A stretch of 64,000 nucleotides of DNA from Sulfurovum sp. (GCA_030949725.1 JAUZSE010000006.1:1-64000); one strand, 5' to 3'; shown: positions 34,102-47,500, counted from the first letter of the stretch. Translations and numbers: made by a program. The notes: generated by a model from the sequence alone, not told the origin.

Positions 34102-36672
34102 ATGGCCTTATTAGAAGAATATAAAGCACACACAGCCCAGCGTGCAGAATTAGGTGTACCCTCACTTTCTCTTACAGCAGAGCAAACATCAGAGCTTGTA
34201 GAATTACTCAAAGCCAATCCCATCGTTGATGGCGAATATGCGATGGACTTGTTTAAAAACAAAATCCCAGCAGGTGTAGATGATGCAGCATATATTAAAG
34301 CAGCATTTTTAAATGACATCATAGAGGGTAATGCATCTTGTACAGCTATTGATCGTGTTTTTGCAACAGTGGTACTCGGAACCATGCTAGGTGGATTTAA
34401 CGTAGCACCTCTTGTGGCTGCACTTTCTTCATCTGATATGACTGTCGCTGAATCTGCAGCAGGACAATTGAAAAATACTTTGCTTGTATATGATTCATTT
34501 AATGATGTAAAAGCACTTATGGATGAGGGTAATCCATTGGCAAAAGAGATCATAGAATCTTGGGCAAAGGCTGAATGGTTCTACAACAAACCAGAGATGA
34601 AAAAAGAGATTACGCTGACAGTATATAAAATCCCTGGTGAGACAAATACAGATGATTTATCTCCAGCATCTGAAGCATTTACAAGAGCCGATGTGCCTCT
34701 TCATGCCAATTCATTTCTAGTAAATAGAATGGATAATCCACTCGATACTATGAAAGAACTCAAAGAAAAAGGGAATCCACTTGTATATGTCGGTGATGTT
34801 GTAGGAACTGGATCTTCAAGAAAATCTGGTATAAACTCACTTCAATGGCACATGGGTGACGATATTCCTTTCATTCCTGGTAAAAGAACAGGTGGTGTGG
34901 TTATTGGTGATATTATCGCTCCTATTTTCTTCAATACAGCAGAAGATGGTGGATGTATACCTATCCAAGCACCCACAGGGAAGCTCAATACAGGTGACGT
35001 GATTACACTTAAACCTTATGATGGCGTTATCGAATGTGAAGGAAAAGTAGTCTCTGAGTTTACTATAGAGCCTAACACACTTCCAGATGAGATGAGAGCA
35101 GGGGGACGTGTACCACTTATCATCGGTAAAGGTCTGACTGTTAAAGCTAGAGAAGCATTGGGTATGGATGCTGGAGATATCTTTATGATACCTTCAGTGC
35201 CTACTGACAATGGTAAAGGTTTTACACTCGCACAGAAAATGGTAGGTAAAGCTGCTGGTATGGATGGTGTTAAACCAGGTGTTTATTCTGAACCAGTATG
35301 TTCAACCATTGGTTCACAAGATACAACGGGAGCGATGACAAGAGATGAAGTCAAAGATTTGGCTGCTCTTAGCTTTGGTGCAGACTTTGTACTTCAGTCA
35401 TTTTGTCATACCTCTGCTTATCCAAAACCTGCAGATGTGATACTTCAGCATACACTTCCTGACTTTATGACAGATAGAAAAGGGTTTACACTAAGACCAG
35501 GTGATGGTGTTATCCACTCATGGTTAAACAGAATGTGTCTTCCAGATACTATCGGAACTGGAGCTGATAGCCATACAAGATTCCCTATAGGTATGTCTTT
35601 CCCTGCTGGTTCTGGTCTTGTTGCTTTTGCAGCAGTGACAGGTATGATGCCTCTTACTATGCCTGAGTCTGTACTTGTGAAATTTTCTGGAGAAATGCAA
35701 CCAGGATTAACTTTGCGTGATATGGTTAATGCTATTCCTCATCAAGCGATTAAAGATGGTCTTTTGACTGTTGAAAAAGCAGGTAAGAAAAACATCTTTG
35801 CAGGACGTATTTTAGAGATAGAAGGTCTTGAACAACTTAAATGTGAACAAGCATTTGAACTTTCAGATGCATCTGCAGAGCGTTCTGCTGCTGCATGTAC
35901 AGTGAAGCTTGATAAAGAACCTGTAATTGAGTATTTGTTGTCAAACATTGCATTGATTGAAGAGCTTATCGCTCAAGGGTATGAAGACAAAGCTACACTT
36001 GAAAGACGTGCGCAAAAAATGAGAGACTGGGTTGCTAATCCTGTGCTTCTTGAAGCTGACGCTGATGCAGAATACGCAGCAGTGATCGAGATAAACATGT
36101 CTGAGATCAAAGAGCCAATCGTAGCTTGTCCAAATGATCCAGATGATGTGAAAACACTTACTGAAGTACACGAAGCAGGTCTTAGAATAGAAATGGACGA
36201 AGTCTTTATCGGTTCTTGTATGACAAACATTGGTCTTTTCCGTGCAAATGCAGAAGTACTTAGAGGTGAAGGTCCAGTGGAGACTAAACTATGGGTTTGT
36301 CCTCCTACTAAAATGGATGAGAAGACACTTCAAGAAGAAGGGTACTACTCCGTATGGGGAATGGCAGGAGCTAGAATTGAGCCTCCAGGATGTTCACTTT
36401 GTATGGGTAATCAAGCAGCTGTTAAGCAAAATGCTTGGGTATTCTCAACAAGTACCAGAAACTTTGATAACAGACTTGGTAAAGGTTCACAAGTGTATCT
36501 AGGGAGTGCAGAACTAGCAGCAGTCGTTGCACTTAAGGGCAAAATACCACTAGCATCTGAGTATCTTGAAATTGTCAAAAACAAAATCAAACCAGAAATG
36601 ACAGATGAGATTTACAAATACTTAAACTTCCACAAAGTATCTAAAGAAGAACTTGTTGCGATGGTTGAGTAG
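34102..36672 (+). CDS. acnB: Aconitate hydratase B
   Basis: 856 aa; [61 protein letters not shown]. Confidence 0.95.
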   Translation: MALLEEYKAHTAQRAELGVPSLSLTAEQTSELVELLKANPIVDGEYAMDLFKNKIPAGVDDAAYIKAAFLNDIIEGNASCTAIDRVFATVVLGTMLGGFNVAPLVAALSSSDMTVAESAAGQLKNTLLVYDSFNDVKALMDEGNPLAKEIIESWAKAEWFYNKPEMKKEITLTVYKIPGETNTDDLSPASEAFTRADVPLHANSFLVNRMDNPLDTMKELKEKGNPLVYVGDVVGTGSSRKSGINSLQWHMGDDIPFIPGKRTGGVVIGDIIAPIFFNTAEDGGCIPIQAPTGKLNTGDVITLKPYDGVIECEGKVVSEFTIEPNTLPDEMRAGGRVPLIIGKGLTVKAREALGMDAGDIFMIPSVPTDNGKGFTLAQKMVGKAAGMDGVKPGVYSEPVCSTIGSQDTTGAMTRDEVKDLAALSFGADFVLQSFCHTSAYPKPADVILQHTLPDFMTDRKGFTLRPGDGVIHSWLNRMCLPDTIGTGADSHTRFPIGMSFPAGSGLVAFAAVTGMMPLTMPESVLVKFSGEMQPGLTLRDMVNAIPHQAIKDGLLTVEKAGKKNIFAGRILEIEGLEQLKCEQAFELSDASAERSAAACTVKLDKEPVIEYLLSNIALIEELIAQGYEDKATLERRAQKMRDWVANPVLLEADADAEYAAVIEINMSEIKEPIVACPNDPDDVKTLTEVHEAGLRIEMDEVFIGSCMTNIGLFRANAEVLRGEGPVETKLWVCPPTKMDEKTLQEEGYYSVWGMAGARIEPPGCSLCMGNQAAVKQNAWVFSTSTRNFDNRLGKGSQVYLGSAELAAVVALKGKIPLASEYLEIVKNKIKPEMTDEIYKYLNFHKVSKEELVAMVE

Positions 36673-37722
36673 TCTTTAGACTGTTCTTATTTATATATTC
36701 CCACTGCGTTTTTAGTGGGAACTGTATGGAGATAATCTATAGGGTGCGTTTCCCAACGCACCACAAACCCAATAAACTCTTTTTATATTTAAATATTTGG
36801 TGCGTGTTGAGATGGAGATTATTCCTAGGAATAAAGGTAGGATTAGCATCACCTGACCCCCTTACTTTGACCCCCTTACTTCCACCCTTTTTATTGGGCA
36901 GGATTTATCTGTTCGGGGAAAGAGTAAAAAAGATACTTGTAAATTAATCGTAAAATAATTTGATTTGATTTTGCTATAATAGCACCATCAATTACAATGA
37001 CCAATAATAAAGCATTATTCCACTTTTATAGTAAAATACATAAAGCAGGACAGCAATATATAAGTGATTTCACTATTGGGTCTGTAGGAAAATATTATAT
37101 TAGAATATCAAGAGCCAACAGGGCTGCAAAATATGGTTTTAGTATACAACCAAAATAATGGATAATAGGGGACAGGGTGTGCCAAGAAGGCGTAACAACT
37201 AAAGTAATTTAGGAGGATTGCATTAGCTATGCTATAAAGAAGATGGTAGTAGGTCTACCGTAATCGCTATGCAAGTAGAGGTTGCAAACCACCTTAAGGT
37301 GCTTAGATTAAGAGTCTCGGTATTGAGCGTTAAGGAAAAGGGAGAGCCTGACTCTTTCAGGTGTGTATTATAGAGTTGAATGAAAATGAACCATTGATGA
37401 AGTCTCGAAACTTTAATGATTATGTTAAAACCAAGGCTAACTGTCTTCCTTGGGATAACCTACAAGGATACTTGTTTACTGTTGTGGGAGCATACGGGGT
37501 GGAGATGGCAAGAATATAATACAGGCTTCTTTATGGAACTTGGGAAGTTGTCGTAACGATGTTAAGGGAAAAACTCAAGTGGAAGCCCCATTAGAGTGAA
37601 AGTACTGATGCGTTGCACAATGGCGGAGTTATCCGTAGTAGCGATGAAGTCTCTGTAATGGAGATGGAGCAAAGGGATAACATTGTTTAGTTTGAGATTA
37701 TCATACAACTGTATAGGAGGAT

Positions 37723-38337
37723 ATGAAAATGATTCAGATAAAATCACAAGATATTACCAAACAACAAGTTTGGGAAGCCTATAAAAAGGTGAAACGAAAT
37801 AAAGGGAGTGCAGGAGTTGATGGGATTGACTTTGAGAAATTTGAGTCAAACTTAGAAAACAACCTGTACAAACTTTGGAATAGATTGAGTTCAGGTAGCT
37901 ATATGCCACCAGCAGTACTTAGAGTAGAGATACCCAAAAGTGATGGAGGTATAAGAGCGTTGGGAATACCAACCATAGCCGATAGAGTAGCTCAAATGGT
38001 AGTCAAAGATTATTTGGAATCTAAGCTAGAGAAGATTTTTCATAGTGACTCTTATGGCTATAGACCAAAGAAATCAGCACACCAAGCACTAACAGCAACA
38101 CGCAAGAGATGTTGGCAATATCCATTTGTACTAGATTTAGATATAAAAGGGTTCTTTGACAATATTGACCACGAGTTGATGATAAAAGCTTTGGAATTAC
38201 ACATTGATACCAAGTGGGAAATGCTCTATATCAAACGATGGTTGGTTGCTCCAGTCCAAACCAAAGACGGACTACTACAAAGAGATAGAGGAACGCCACA
38301 GGGTGGAGTCATCTCTCCACTACTAGCTAAGGACTAA
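37723..38337 (+). pseudogene. Group II intron reverse transcriptase/maturase, N-terminal fragment
   Basis: YKKVKRNKGSAGVDGID, RALGIPTIADRVAQMVVK, DIKGFFDNIDHELM, GTPQGGVISPLLA. Confidence 0.92.
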
Positions 38338-38536
38338 AACATAAATAAAACCAAATTACTAGTACTTTTTAGGAATAGCAACATAATTCCAAAGTGGTAA
38401 ATGTATATCAAAGATAATTTTCATATTCTCTTTAAAGCCCTCTGCATATTTTCTTTTGTATGAAATACCTTATCAAGAATAGAACTAAAAACTTTCAATC
38501 CTGTAGTCGTTTTAGTTTGTGCAATAAGGGTATTTA
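38331..38536 (-). mobile_element. ISAzo13-like partial copy (206-bp transposase 3' end)
   Basis: Starts GGACTAAAACATAAATAAAACC and is abutted by a second, full copy beginning with the same end at 38537. Confidence 0.9.
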
Positions 38537-39813
38537 GGACTAAAACATAAATAAAACCAAATTACTAGTACTTTTTAGGAATAGCAACATAATTCCAAAG
38601 TGGTAAATGTATATCAAAGATAATTTTCATATTCTCTTTAAAGCCCTCTGCATATTTTCTTTTTGTATGAAATACCTTATCAAGAATAGAACTAAAAACT
38701 TTCAATCCTGTAGTCGTTTTAGTTTGTGCAATAAGGGTATTTACTAACTCTACACTTGTAAAAATGACTCCTTGTAAAGCTCTTGTGATATGAGGGAATA
38801 GGCGATGTTCTATAGGATTATACTTTGATGTATAAGGAGGATAATGAGCAATACGAATTTCAATTTGTAATTCCTCTGATAACTTCTGTAAATCTTCTTT
38901 AAAAATATAGTGACGAGAGCTATTACTGCCCCCACCATCGCACAGTAGTAGCAGTTTATCATGTCCTTGATATTCAATATATCCATAATTTAACCACCAA
39001 TTTTTGATAGATTCACAAGCAAATTCACTGGTATCAGCACTTGTCCCTATGGTAATATAACCAATATTTAGGTTTATATCATACAGCCCATGGGGGACAA
39101 TTTTTCCCTCTGCGTAAGAAGGAAAATCATGGTCTTTAACTTTAATTATCTCTTGAGTATACAGTTTACCTTCTCGGTATAAATTTCCTAAAAACTCTTT
39201 TTTTACATCCATACTCAAAACAGGATTCCCCTCTTTCTTATATTCTTCTTTTAGTTTTTCAATATTTTTAAATTGCTCATCTCTATTTGCAACATCTACT
39301 TTTCCTGAAAGTGTTTTAAATGCTTGTCGCTTACGAAAATGATGTTTTTTAAGAGTTGTTTCACTATATCCACATCAACTACAAAACCTTTCTCTGACAA
39401 TCTAGTTTGTAGCTCTTTCCGTGATAAATTTGTCCACTTTATCGTCTCATCCATCGGTGAACCTGCTGTACTCTCTGCGATAACCTCTAGGAATGCTTCG
39501 TCTAAGCCTTCTCTTGTGAGCAATATAGACTTTCTTCCTCCTCCCTCTTCTCTTTGTCTTTTATTATCTTTATCTAATTCTGTTCTTAACTCTTTTTGTC
39601 CTCTTGACACACCACTATAGTCACATTCAAAGATTTCGCATATATAGCTTATCCCTCCATGACTTAATTTGGTTGCTTCTATTCCTGCGTAGCGTCTTCT
39701 GTCTTTCTCTGATAAACTTTTATATAGATTTAGCATTTGCTCTTCTATTTCTTTTGGGTACTTTTTCATAAATAGTATTTTAGCTTATTTTGGGTTTGTT
39801 TATCTTGTTGTCC
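38537..39813 (-). mobile_element. ISAzo13-like insertion sequence, copy 2 (1277 bp, best-preserved copy)
   Basis: Ends as in copy 1; transposase N part 39296..39769 and DDE part 38565..39218 (LLLLCDGGGSNSSRHYIFKEDLQKL, HYPPYTSKYNPIEHRLFPHITRALQG). Confidence 0.92.
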
Positions 39814-39823
39814 TAACCTCTCT

Positions 39824-40075
39824 TTGGAGGAGTTATCAAAAGCTTATAGTAGAGTGATAAGAGGTTGGGTAAATTACTACTCAATCTTTGCACGATATAA
39901 ACTACTAGAGTTAATGAGATACTTTGACAGAAGATTAGAGAGGTGGGCAAAACAAAAGTTTAAATCACTCAAACGCAGACAAGGCAGAGCCAATAAATGG
40001 CTTAGTGCAATAGCTAGAAAAGAGCCTCATCTATTTCCACATTGGCAAATGAAATATGCAAAACTTGCAAAATAA
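39824..40075 (+). pseudogene. Group II intron maturase C-terminal fragment
   Basis: LSKAYSRVIRGWVNYYSIFARYKLLELMRYFDRRLERWAKQKFK. Confidence 0.85.
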
Positions 40076-40349
40076 TATCACTTGATTAAGCAATAGGAGC
40101 CGTGTGACGGGAGACTGTCAAGCACGGTTCTGTGAGAGCCTGAGAGGGAAGTTCTCTTGGGCTACTCGACTGATGCTATTTTATCCTTTTTATAATACTC
40201 TACAACAAAAGAAAAAATATTAGTTGTTGCAAATATGTTTTTTGATGAAGATGGCAAAGAGATAATTAGAATTGCTGCCTTATTATGGGATTGGAGGTCT
40301 CCTTTATCTTTTTTAGATATAATCCAAACTATAAGATTAAAATAAAATA

Positions 40350-42074
40350 ATGGAGTGTATAATCATGCAAATGTCTGGCGCACAAATGGTATGTGAAGCG
40401 ATTACTGCTGAGGGAGTTACAACCGTATTTGGTTACCCTGGTGGCGCGATCATGCACGTTTATGATGAAGTATACAAACAAAATGGGTTCAAACATATTT
40501 TGAACCGTCACGAACAGGCTTCTGTTCACGCAGCGGATGGATATGCAAGAGCTACGGGTGATGTAGGAGTAGCTATGGTTACTTCTGGTCCTGGGTTTAC
40601 CAATGCAGTCACTGGACTTGCTACAGCATATATGGATTCTATTCCATTGGTTGTGATTTCTGGTCAAGTACCTTCACAGCTTATAGGAACAGATGGTTTC
40701 CAAGAGATAGATGCCGTAGGTATCTCAAGACCTTGTACCAAACATAACTTTTTGGTGCGTTCTTTGGAAGAGTTGCCTCGTGTACTTAAAGAAGCATTTT
40801 ACATTGCACGTTCTGGACGACCAGGACCTGTACTTGTAGATATACCTAAAGATATTACTGTAGACATTGGTGAGTTTGTGTATCCTGATTCTGTAGATAT
40901 CCCAACCTATAAACCGACATATAAAGGCAATAAAAGACAGATAGAAAAAGCTGTTGAAGCTATAAAGAAGGCGAAAAAACCTTTACTTTATCTCGGTGGA
41001 GGTATAGTACTTTCCAATGCTAGTGATTTGGTACGAGCATTGGCTAAAAAAACACAAATACCAGCAGTTGAAACATTGATGGCAAGAGGTGTGTTGGGTG
41101 CGAAGAATCCATTGCTTCTAGGAATGCTTGGTATGCATGGGAATTATTCGTCAAATATGGCAATGTCTGAGACGGATTTGGTCATCTCATTGGGTGCAAG
41201 ATTTGATGATAGAGTCACAGGTAAACTTTCAGAGTTTGCTAAGTATGCAGACATCATTCATGTCGATATAGATGCAGCAAACATTGGGAAACTGGTCGAT
41301 GTAGATTATCCTATCGTTGGAGACATCACTGAAGTGGTTGAAGCGATGCTTCCACAGCTTGATGGTATAGATACGGATAGATTTGAAGCGTGGAGAAATA
41401 TTTTGGCTCGTTATGATGAGCTTCATCCTCAGTCTTATGTGGATTCTGATGAAGTGATCAAGCCACAGTGGGCGATTGAGCGTATCGGTGAACTTATCGG
41501 TGAAGATGCGATTATTACTTCTGATGTGGGGCAACACCAGATGTGGGCAGCACAACACTACCCATTTGACAGACCACGCCAATGGATCAACTCTGGTGGA
41601 CTTGGAACAATGGGCTTTGGTTTTCCTGCAGCTTTAGGTGCGAAGATGGCTTTTCCTGATAAAACGGTGATTAATATCACTGGAGATGGTTCTATCTTGA
41701 TGAACATGCAAGAACTTGTAACCGCAGCAGAGTACAAAATACCCGTCATCAATTTGATTCTCAATAACCATTTTTTAGGAATGGTAAGACAGTGGCAAAC
41801 TTTCTTTTATGAAAAGCGTTATGCAGAGACAGATTTGTCATTCCAACCAAACTGGAAAGCATTGGCTGAAGCTTGTGGTGGTATAGGGTATGATGTCACG
41901 ACTAAAGATGAATTTGACGCAGCGGTGAAAGATGCTATAGCACAAGACAAGGTGTGTTTTATGAATGTTATAGTAAATCGTTTTGAAGATGTACTTCCGA
42001 TGGTTCCATCTGGAGGAGCGCTCTTCAATATGATGTTACCTCAAAAAGTCGAAGAGCCAAAGGAGACAAAGTAA
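40350..42074 (+). CDS. ilvB: Acetolactate synthase large subunit
   Basis: MSGAQMVCEAITAEGVTTVFGYPGGAIMHVYD; TPP motif GDGSILMNMQELVTAAEYKIPVINLILNN. Confidence 0.94.
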   Translation: MECIIMQMSGAQMVCEAITAEGVTTVFGYPGGAIMHVYDEVYKQNGFKHILNRHEQASVHAADGYARATGDVGVAMVTSGPGFTNAVTGLATAYMDSIPLVVISGQVPSQLIGTDGFQEIDAVGISRPCTKHNFLVRSLEELPRVLKEAFYIARSGRPGPVLVDIPKDITVDIGEFVYPDSVDIPTYKPTYKGNKRQIEKAVEAIKKAKKPLLYLGGGIVLSNASDLVRALAKKTQIPAVETLMARGVLGAKNPLLLGMLGMHGNYSSNMAMSETDLVISLGARFDDRVTGKLSEFAKYADIIHVDIDAANIGKLVDVDYPIVGDITEVVEAMLPQLDGIDTDRFEAWRNILARYDELHPQSYVDSDEVIKPQWAIERIGELIGEDAIITSDVGQHQMWAAQHYPFDRPRQWINSGGLGTMGFGFPAALGAKMAFPDKTVINITGDGSILMNMQELVTAAEYKIPVINLILNNHFLGMVRQWQTFFYEKRYAETDLSFQPNWKALAEACGGIGYDVTTKDEFDAAVKDAIAQDKVCFMNVIVNRFEDVLPMVPSGGALFNMMLPQKVEEPKETK

Positions 42075-42553
42075 TGGAAAGTTCAATGAATACAAGACGA
42101 GTGATTTCTGTTATCGTTCTTAATGAAAGTTCAGTACTTGCACGTATTACAGCACTCTTTGCAGGGCGTGGATACAATATCGAATCTCTAACAGTAGCAC
42201 CAATACCTGAAAGTGATATGTCACATATTACTATCGCTACCAATGGTTCTGCTAGAGTGATGGAACAAATCACCAAACAGTTACATAAGTTGATACCTAT
42301 CTATAAGGTTATCGAACATGAAGAGATGGTTGAAAAAGAGATGGTTTTAATCAAATTCCCAATAGAAGAACATCTTTCAGATATAGGTGCTTTATGTTCG
42401 GCCTATAATGGTGGCATTGTCAATGTTGGCAAAGAGATGATTATTGCTATGGTTGCTGATGAACCTAAGCGTATCAAACACTTTATAGAAGCAGCTGGGC
42501 GTTATAATCCATGTGAGATTGTTCGTGGTGGTGTGGTGGCTATAGAGCGATAA
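42074..42553 (+). CDS. ilvH: Acetolactate synthase small subunit
   Basis: ACT domain RRVISVIVLNESSVLARITALFAGRGYNIESLTVAPIPE. Confidence 0.94.
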   Translation: MESSMNTRRVISVIVLNESSVLARITALFAGRGYNIESLTVAPIPESDMSHITIATNGSARVMEQITKQLHKLIPIYKVIEHEEMVEKEMVLIKFPIEEHLSDIGALCSAYNGGIVNVGKEMIIAMVADEPKRIKHFIEAAGRYNPCEIVRGGVVAIER

Positions 42554-42656
42554 TAAAAAGATATTAAATTGCGTAGGGTGTTGGTCTCCATGACAACACC
42601 TTTGATAGGCGTACATTGGGTGTTGTGAGGACACAACACCCTATATAAGGATTTAA

Positions 42657-43616
42657 ATGACTTATAAACTCTCCCACATTATAAAAGAACTAAATATAGA
42701 TTTTAATGAAAATGACATCGATATCGATGGTATTCATACATTATCTGAAGCAACATCTACCCAACTCTCTTTTTTTACAGACAGTAAATACGCTTCACAG
42801 TTAAAAGATACAAAAGCCGCCGCAGTACTCATTGATGCAAAACATGCAGACTTGCTTCCCGAGACAACTATCGCACTTATTACAGATGAAGCCTACTTGA
42901 AACTAGCACTTGCCTCTAAGTTTTTTGCACATAAGCTCATTACAAAAGGTGGAGAGCCTACTTTAGGTGAGCATTGTGACATAGATAAACGTGTGCGTTT
43001 TGGTAACAATGTAATATTGGGTGATAACGTTACAGTGATGGCAGGATGTTATTTGGGTGATGATGTTATCGTAGGTTCAGGTACATTACTGCATCCTAAT
43101 GTTACCTTGTATCACTTTACACAGATAGGTGCTGAGTGTATCATTCATAGTGGTACAGTGATTGGTTGTGATGGTTATGGCTTTGCACATACTAAACTGG
43201 GTGAACATATCAAAATTTATCAAAATGGCAATGTAGTGCTAGAAGATAATGTTGAAATAGGTGCTAATTGTACCATAGACAGAGCTGTTTTTGGAACAAC
43301 AACTATACGAAAAGGGTCTAAACTTGACAACCTCATACAAGTAGCACATAATTGTGACTTAGGGGAACATACCCTACTTGCGGCACAAGTAGGGCTTGCT
43401 GGTTCTACAACACTGGGTAGAAATGTGGTGATGGGTGGACAAAGTGCCACAGCAGGACACTTAGAAATCGGTGCTTTTACAACCATAGCAGGTAAAGGTG
43501 GAGTCACTAAGTCACTTGAAGGAGGTAGAACCTATGCAGGTTTTCCTGCGATTGACCATAAATTATGGTTACGTTTACAGGCTAAAATGATGGGATTGGT
43601 AAAACGTAAGAAATAG
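42657..43616 (+). CDS. lpxD: UDP-3-O-(3-hydroxymyristoyl)glucosamine N-acyltransferase
   Basis: Hexapeptide repeats; [41 protein letters not shown]. Confidence 0.93.
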   Translation: MTYKLSHIIKELNIDFNENDIDIDGIHTLSEATSTQLSFFTDSKYASQLKDTKAAAVLIDAKHADLLPETTIALITDEAYLKLALASKFFAHKLITKGGEPTLGEHCDIDKRVRFGNNVILGDNVTVMAGCYLGDDVIVGSGTLLHPNVTLYHFTQIGAECIIHSGTVIGCDGYGFAHTKLGEHIKIYQNGNVVLEDNVEIGANCTIDRAVFGTTTIRKGSKLDNLIQVAHNCDLGEHTLLAAQVGLAGSTTLGRNVVMGGQSATAGHLEIGAFTTIAGKGGVTKSLEGGRTYAGFPAIDHKLWLRLQAKMMGLVKRKK

Positions 43617-43681
43617 TTGAGGTTCCCTTACTTATTTGTGATATAATAATTTTCATACTAACATATACCAAAGGATTATTT

Positions 43682-43912
43682 ATGAACGGAACAGTAACAA
43701 AAGTAGATGAATTGACATTGAGCGGGACAAAAGACGGAAAGATCAGTATAACCACTGTATCTCAACCTTATGGTCCTAAAAGTGAAAGCGTAGCAAGTAT
43801 TGGTATTTCTCTTCAGGCAGGTGCCCAAGAGCCAGATTGGAAAGTACATATTCCTAAAGCTAATATTGATGCGGTGATTGCTGCATTGACAGAAGCAAAA
43901 AAGAGTTTATAA
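43682..43912 (+). CDS. Conserved small protein of unknown function
   Basis: 76-aa ORF with good start context between lpxD and a convergent PAS gene. Confidence 0.5.
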   Translation: MNGTVTKVDELTLSGTKDGKISITTVSQPYGPKSESVASIGISLQAGAQEPDWKVHIPKANIDAVIAALTEAKKSL

Positions 43913-43954
43913 ATTTAAAGAAAGAGAAGTATGGAGCTATGTCCTATACTTCTT

Positions 43955-44404
43955 TTACTCATCATGCATCATGACTTTATATCTATCTAATGCTCTTTGC
44001 ATTAAATCTGGATCAGGTATCTTTCTTCCTGCGATATATCCAATGATATTACCCTTATCATCTAACTTAGGCTTAATCCATACGACAACAAGATAGTATT
44101 TACCTTCAGCAGTCATATTTTTAACATGACCTTCCCAGTAGTTACCACCTTTGATTGTTTCCCATAAACCTTTGAAAGTAGCTTTGGGCATGTCTGGATG
44201 TCTATTGAGATTGTGTGGTGAACCGATAAGCTCTTCTTTTGTGTAACCCGATAAGATTCTAAATTTACGGTTTGCATAGGTGATGATACCAGCAGTATCT
44301 GTTTCTGTAATCATGACACCACCATCAAAGGGTACTTCTTCATCTATTGGCACAGGTTTAGTGATTACTTTCCCTGTAAGTATGTTTTTGATTATGTTCC
44401 CCAT
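43955..44404 (-). CDS. PAS-domain protein, Aer/CetB-like
   Basis: MITETDTAGIITYANRKFRILSGYTKEELIGSPHNLNRHPDMPKATFKGLWETI. Confidence 0.83.
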   Translation of the reverse strand: MGNIIKNILTGKVITKPVPIDEEVPFDGGVMITETDTAGIITYANRKFRILSGYTKEELIGSPHNLNRHPDMPKATFKGLWETIKGGNYWEGHVKNMTAEGKYYLVVVWIKPKLDDKGNIIGYIAGRKIPDPDLMQRALDRYKVMMHDE

Positions 44405-44561
44405 CTTTTCTCCATTTATGATTGTAAATTATAAAAATGTATAGTTAGCAATATAGTATCAATCTATCGCTTATATGGACATAATACTTTAGATTATCTA
44501 GGATATTTAACCATATTTTCGACATAGTTTGCTACAATTACAAAATTATGATAAAGGAATT

Positions 44562-47500
44562 TTTTTGTCTATTTCAAAAACTATCAACGCACTTTTAGAA
44601 CAACGTATACTTGTGATAGACGGGGCAACCGGCACGCAGATACAAAATTTGGAAATCCCTGCTGAATCTTGGCTTGATGAAAAGGGTGCAGATCAGGAAG
44701 GGTGTAATGAACTGCTAAACGATACCGCACCTGAACTGATGAGAAAAGTGCATTATGCCTATGCCAAAGCAGGTGCAGACATCATCAAAACCAATACCTT
44801 TGGCACCATGCCATGGGTACTTGATGAATATCAAATGGGTGATCGTTGTTATGAACTCTCCAAAAAAGGTGCGGCACTTGTTAAAAGTGTGTGTGAAGAA
44901 TTTTCTACACCTGAACAACCCCGTTTTGTTTTAGGATCTATAGGACCAGGTACAAAACTCCCTTCTTTGGGACACATTCATTATGATGAAATGTTTGAAG
45001 GCTATAAACTTACAGCCCTAGGACTCATAGATGGTGGATGTGATATCTTTATGCTTGAGACTTGTCAGGATCCTTTGCAGATCAAAGCAGCACTCCATGG
45101 ATGTGAAGCAGCCAATGAAGAAAGGGGTATCAAGCTTCCTATTATGGTATCGGTGACGATTGAACTCTCGGGTTCTATGCTCATAGGTACGGATGCAACG
45201 ACGATTGTGACGATTTTGGAACCATTTGATATTTTGTCTTTAGGGTTTAACTGTGGTACAGGGCCGGATCAAGTCAAAAAACATTTAAAAATACTCTCTG
45301 AACTTTGTGCTATACCTATCTCTGTACATGCCAATGCAGGACTTCCTCAAAACCGTGGTGGGTATACGTATTACCCGATGGGGCCAGATGAATTTACAGC
45401 AAAACAACTAGAATTTACGGCATTTGATGGTGTGAGCTTTTTAGGTGGCTGTTGTGGGACCACACCCCAACACATTTATGCACTGAAGCAAGCAGTAGGA
45501 GTATTAAAACCTAAAAAGCCTACGGGCTCTATAGAACCGTCTATTTCTTCACTTTTTAACACCACAGAGCTCTTTCAAGAGCCTGCACCTTTACTTATAG
45601 GTGAACGTTCTAACTCTACGGGTTCTAAGGCTTTTCGTGAGCTTATCATCGCCTCAGATTATGAAGGTACGATTACTGTAGGGCAAGCACAAGTAAGAGA
45701 TGGCGCACACTGTTTGGATGTGAACGTTGAATTTGCAGGGCGTGATGGTGCGGTAGATATGAAAGCCATTATGGGACTGTATAATCAGAAAATACCTCTG
45801 CCACTTATGCCCGATGCCACACGTGTAAACACTATGGAAGAGGGTTTAAAGTGCATTGGTGGTAAACCTATCATCAACTCTGTAAACCTTGAAGATGGTG
45901 AAGAGAAGTTTCATGCTATTTGTAACTTAGCTAAGAAATATGGTACTGCCTTGGTTTGTCTTACCATTGATGAAGTAGGTATGGCAAAGACTAAAGAAGA
46001 CAAGGTAACACAAGCCGAACGCATGTATGACATGGCGGTAAATGGTCATGACATAGACCCTAGAAACCTTATCTTTGATATGCTGACATTTACTGTCGGT
46101 TCAGGAGACTTGGAGTACCGAGATGCAGCCATTCAGACACTTGAAGCCATACGTGAATTGCATATCCGTCATCCTGAAGTTGGGTCTACACTAGGACTTT
46201 CTAACATTTCTTTTGGGCTAGATATTAATGCAAGACGTTACCTAAACTCTGTGTTTTTACACCATTGTTTAAAAGCAGGGCTTACAACGGTAATTATCAA
46301 TGTGAAGCACATTATACCACTTATGAAAATGAGTGATGAAGACAAAGCCATTTGTGAAGAGTTGCTTTTTGCTCCTGATGAAAATTCACTCTTTACCTTT
46401 ATAGAACATTTTTCAGATGCGGTCATAGATGATGAGGCAAATGATGAAGCCTATGAAGCTATGAGTAGGGAAGAGAAGATAGCCCAACTTCTTCTCGATG
46501 GTGACAAAGAACGTATGATTCCACTAGTAGAAGAAGCTCGTCATGAGATAAATCCAGACACGATAGTCAATGAAATCCTCATAGACGCTATGAAAGTAGT
46601 GGGAGAACTCTTTGGTTCTGGACAAATGCAACTGCCATTTGTACTACAATCAGCAGAGACTATGAAGACCACGGTGGACTACTTAAATCCATTTTTGACC
46701 AAACAAGTCAAAGATACAGATACTACCTTAGTTATCGGTACAGTTCGTGGAGATGTGCATGATGTGGGTAAAAACCTTGTAGACATCATCCTCTCTAATA
46801 ATGGATTTAAAGTAGTCAATGTAGGAATCAAAACAGACTTACAAGAGTACTTAGATGTAGTAGAGAAACAGTCCATTCAAGCTATCGGTATGTCGGGATT
46901 ACTAGTGAAATCAACAGCCGTGATGAAAGATAACTTGGAAGCTATGGCTGAAATGGGTATGGAAATACCTGTACTTTTAGGTGGAGCAGCACTTACCCGT
47001 AGTTTTGTCGATGACTTCTGTCGTCCTATCTATAAAGGTCCTATCTTTTACTGTAGAGATGCCTTTGATGGGGTTATCTCTATGACACGTATAGAAAAGT
47101 ACAATGATGATAATAGCATAGGACTTGACACACGTTTGGCAGGAGATATGGTAGAACGTGTAGAGAAGGTGAAAAAAACAATTATTATCCCTCCTTTTGC
47201 AGAACTAAAGATGCCAGAAGTGCAGCCTGTACCGACACCACCATTTTGGGGTAGACGTGTACTCACCAAAGATGATTTAGACTTAGATATGATTTTTAAC
47301 TGGGTAAACCAACGTACGGTGATTAAATTTCACTGGGGGTATAAGTCAAAAGGTATGACCAAAGAGGAGTATAAAAAACTCTTAGATAAAACAGTCTACC
47401 CTGCCTATGAACGCCTTAAGCGTGAGTTCATAGAAAAAGGTTTGTTTGAACCCACCATTATTTATGGCTATTACCCTTGTAGGTCTGATGATCAAGATTT

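Larger units (their letters stand above)
37177..40170 (+). mobile_element. Group II intron, defective, with an IS inserted in its ORF and the RT catalytic core missing (ends approximate)
   Basis: 5' GTGTGCC; LtrA-like RT start at 37723; maturase/GIIM-like tail 39824..40075; domain V-like GAGCCGTGTGACGGGAGACTGTCAAGCACGGTTC near 40097-40131. Confidence 0.82.

Noticed and set aside
38331-39813. TAA on both sides of the intron-borne IS taken as a genuine target duplication
   Set aside because: The flanking intron ORF halves are not adjacent in an intact intron, so the junctions come from different events and the match may be chance
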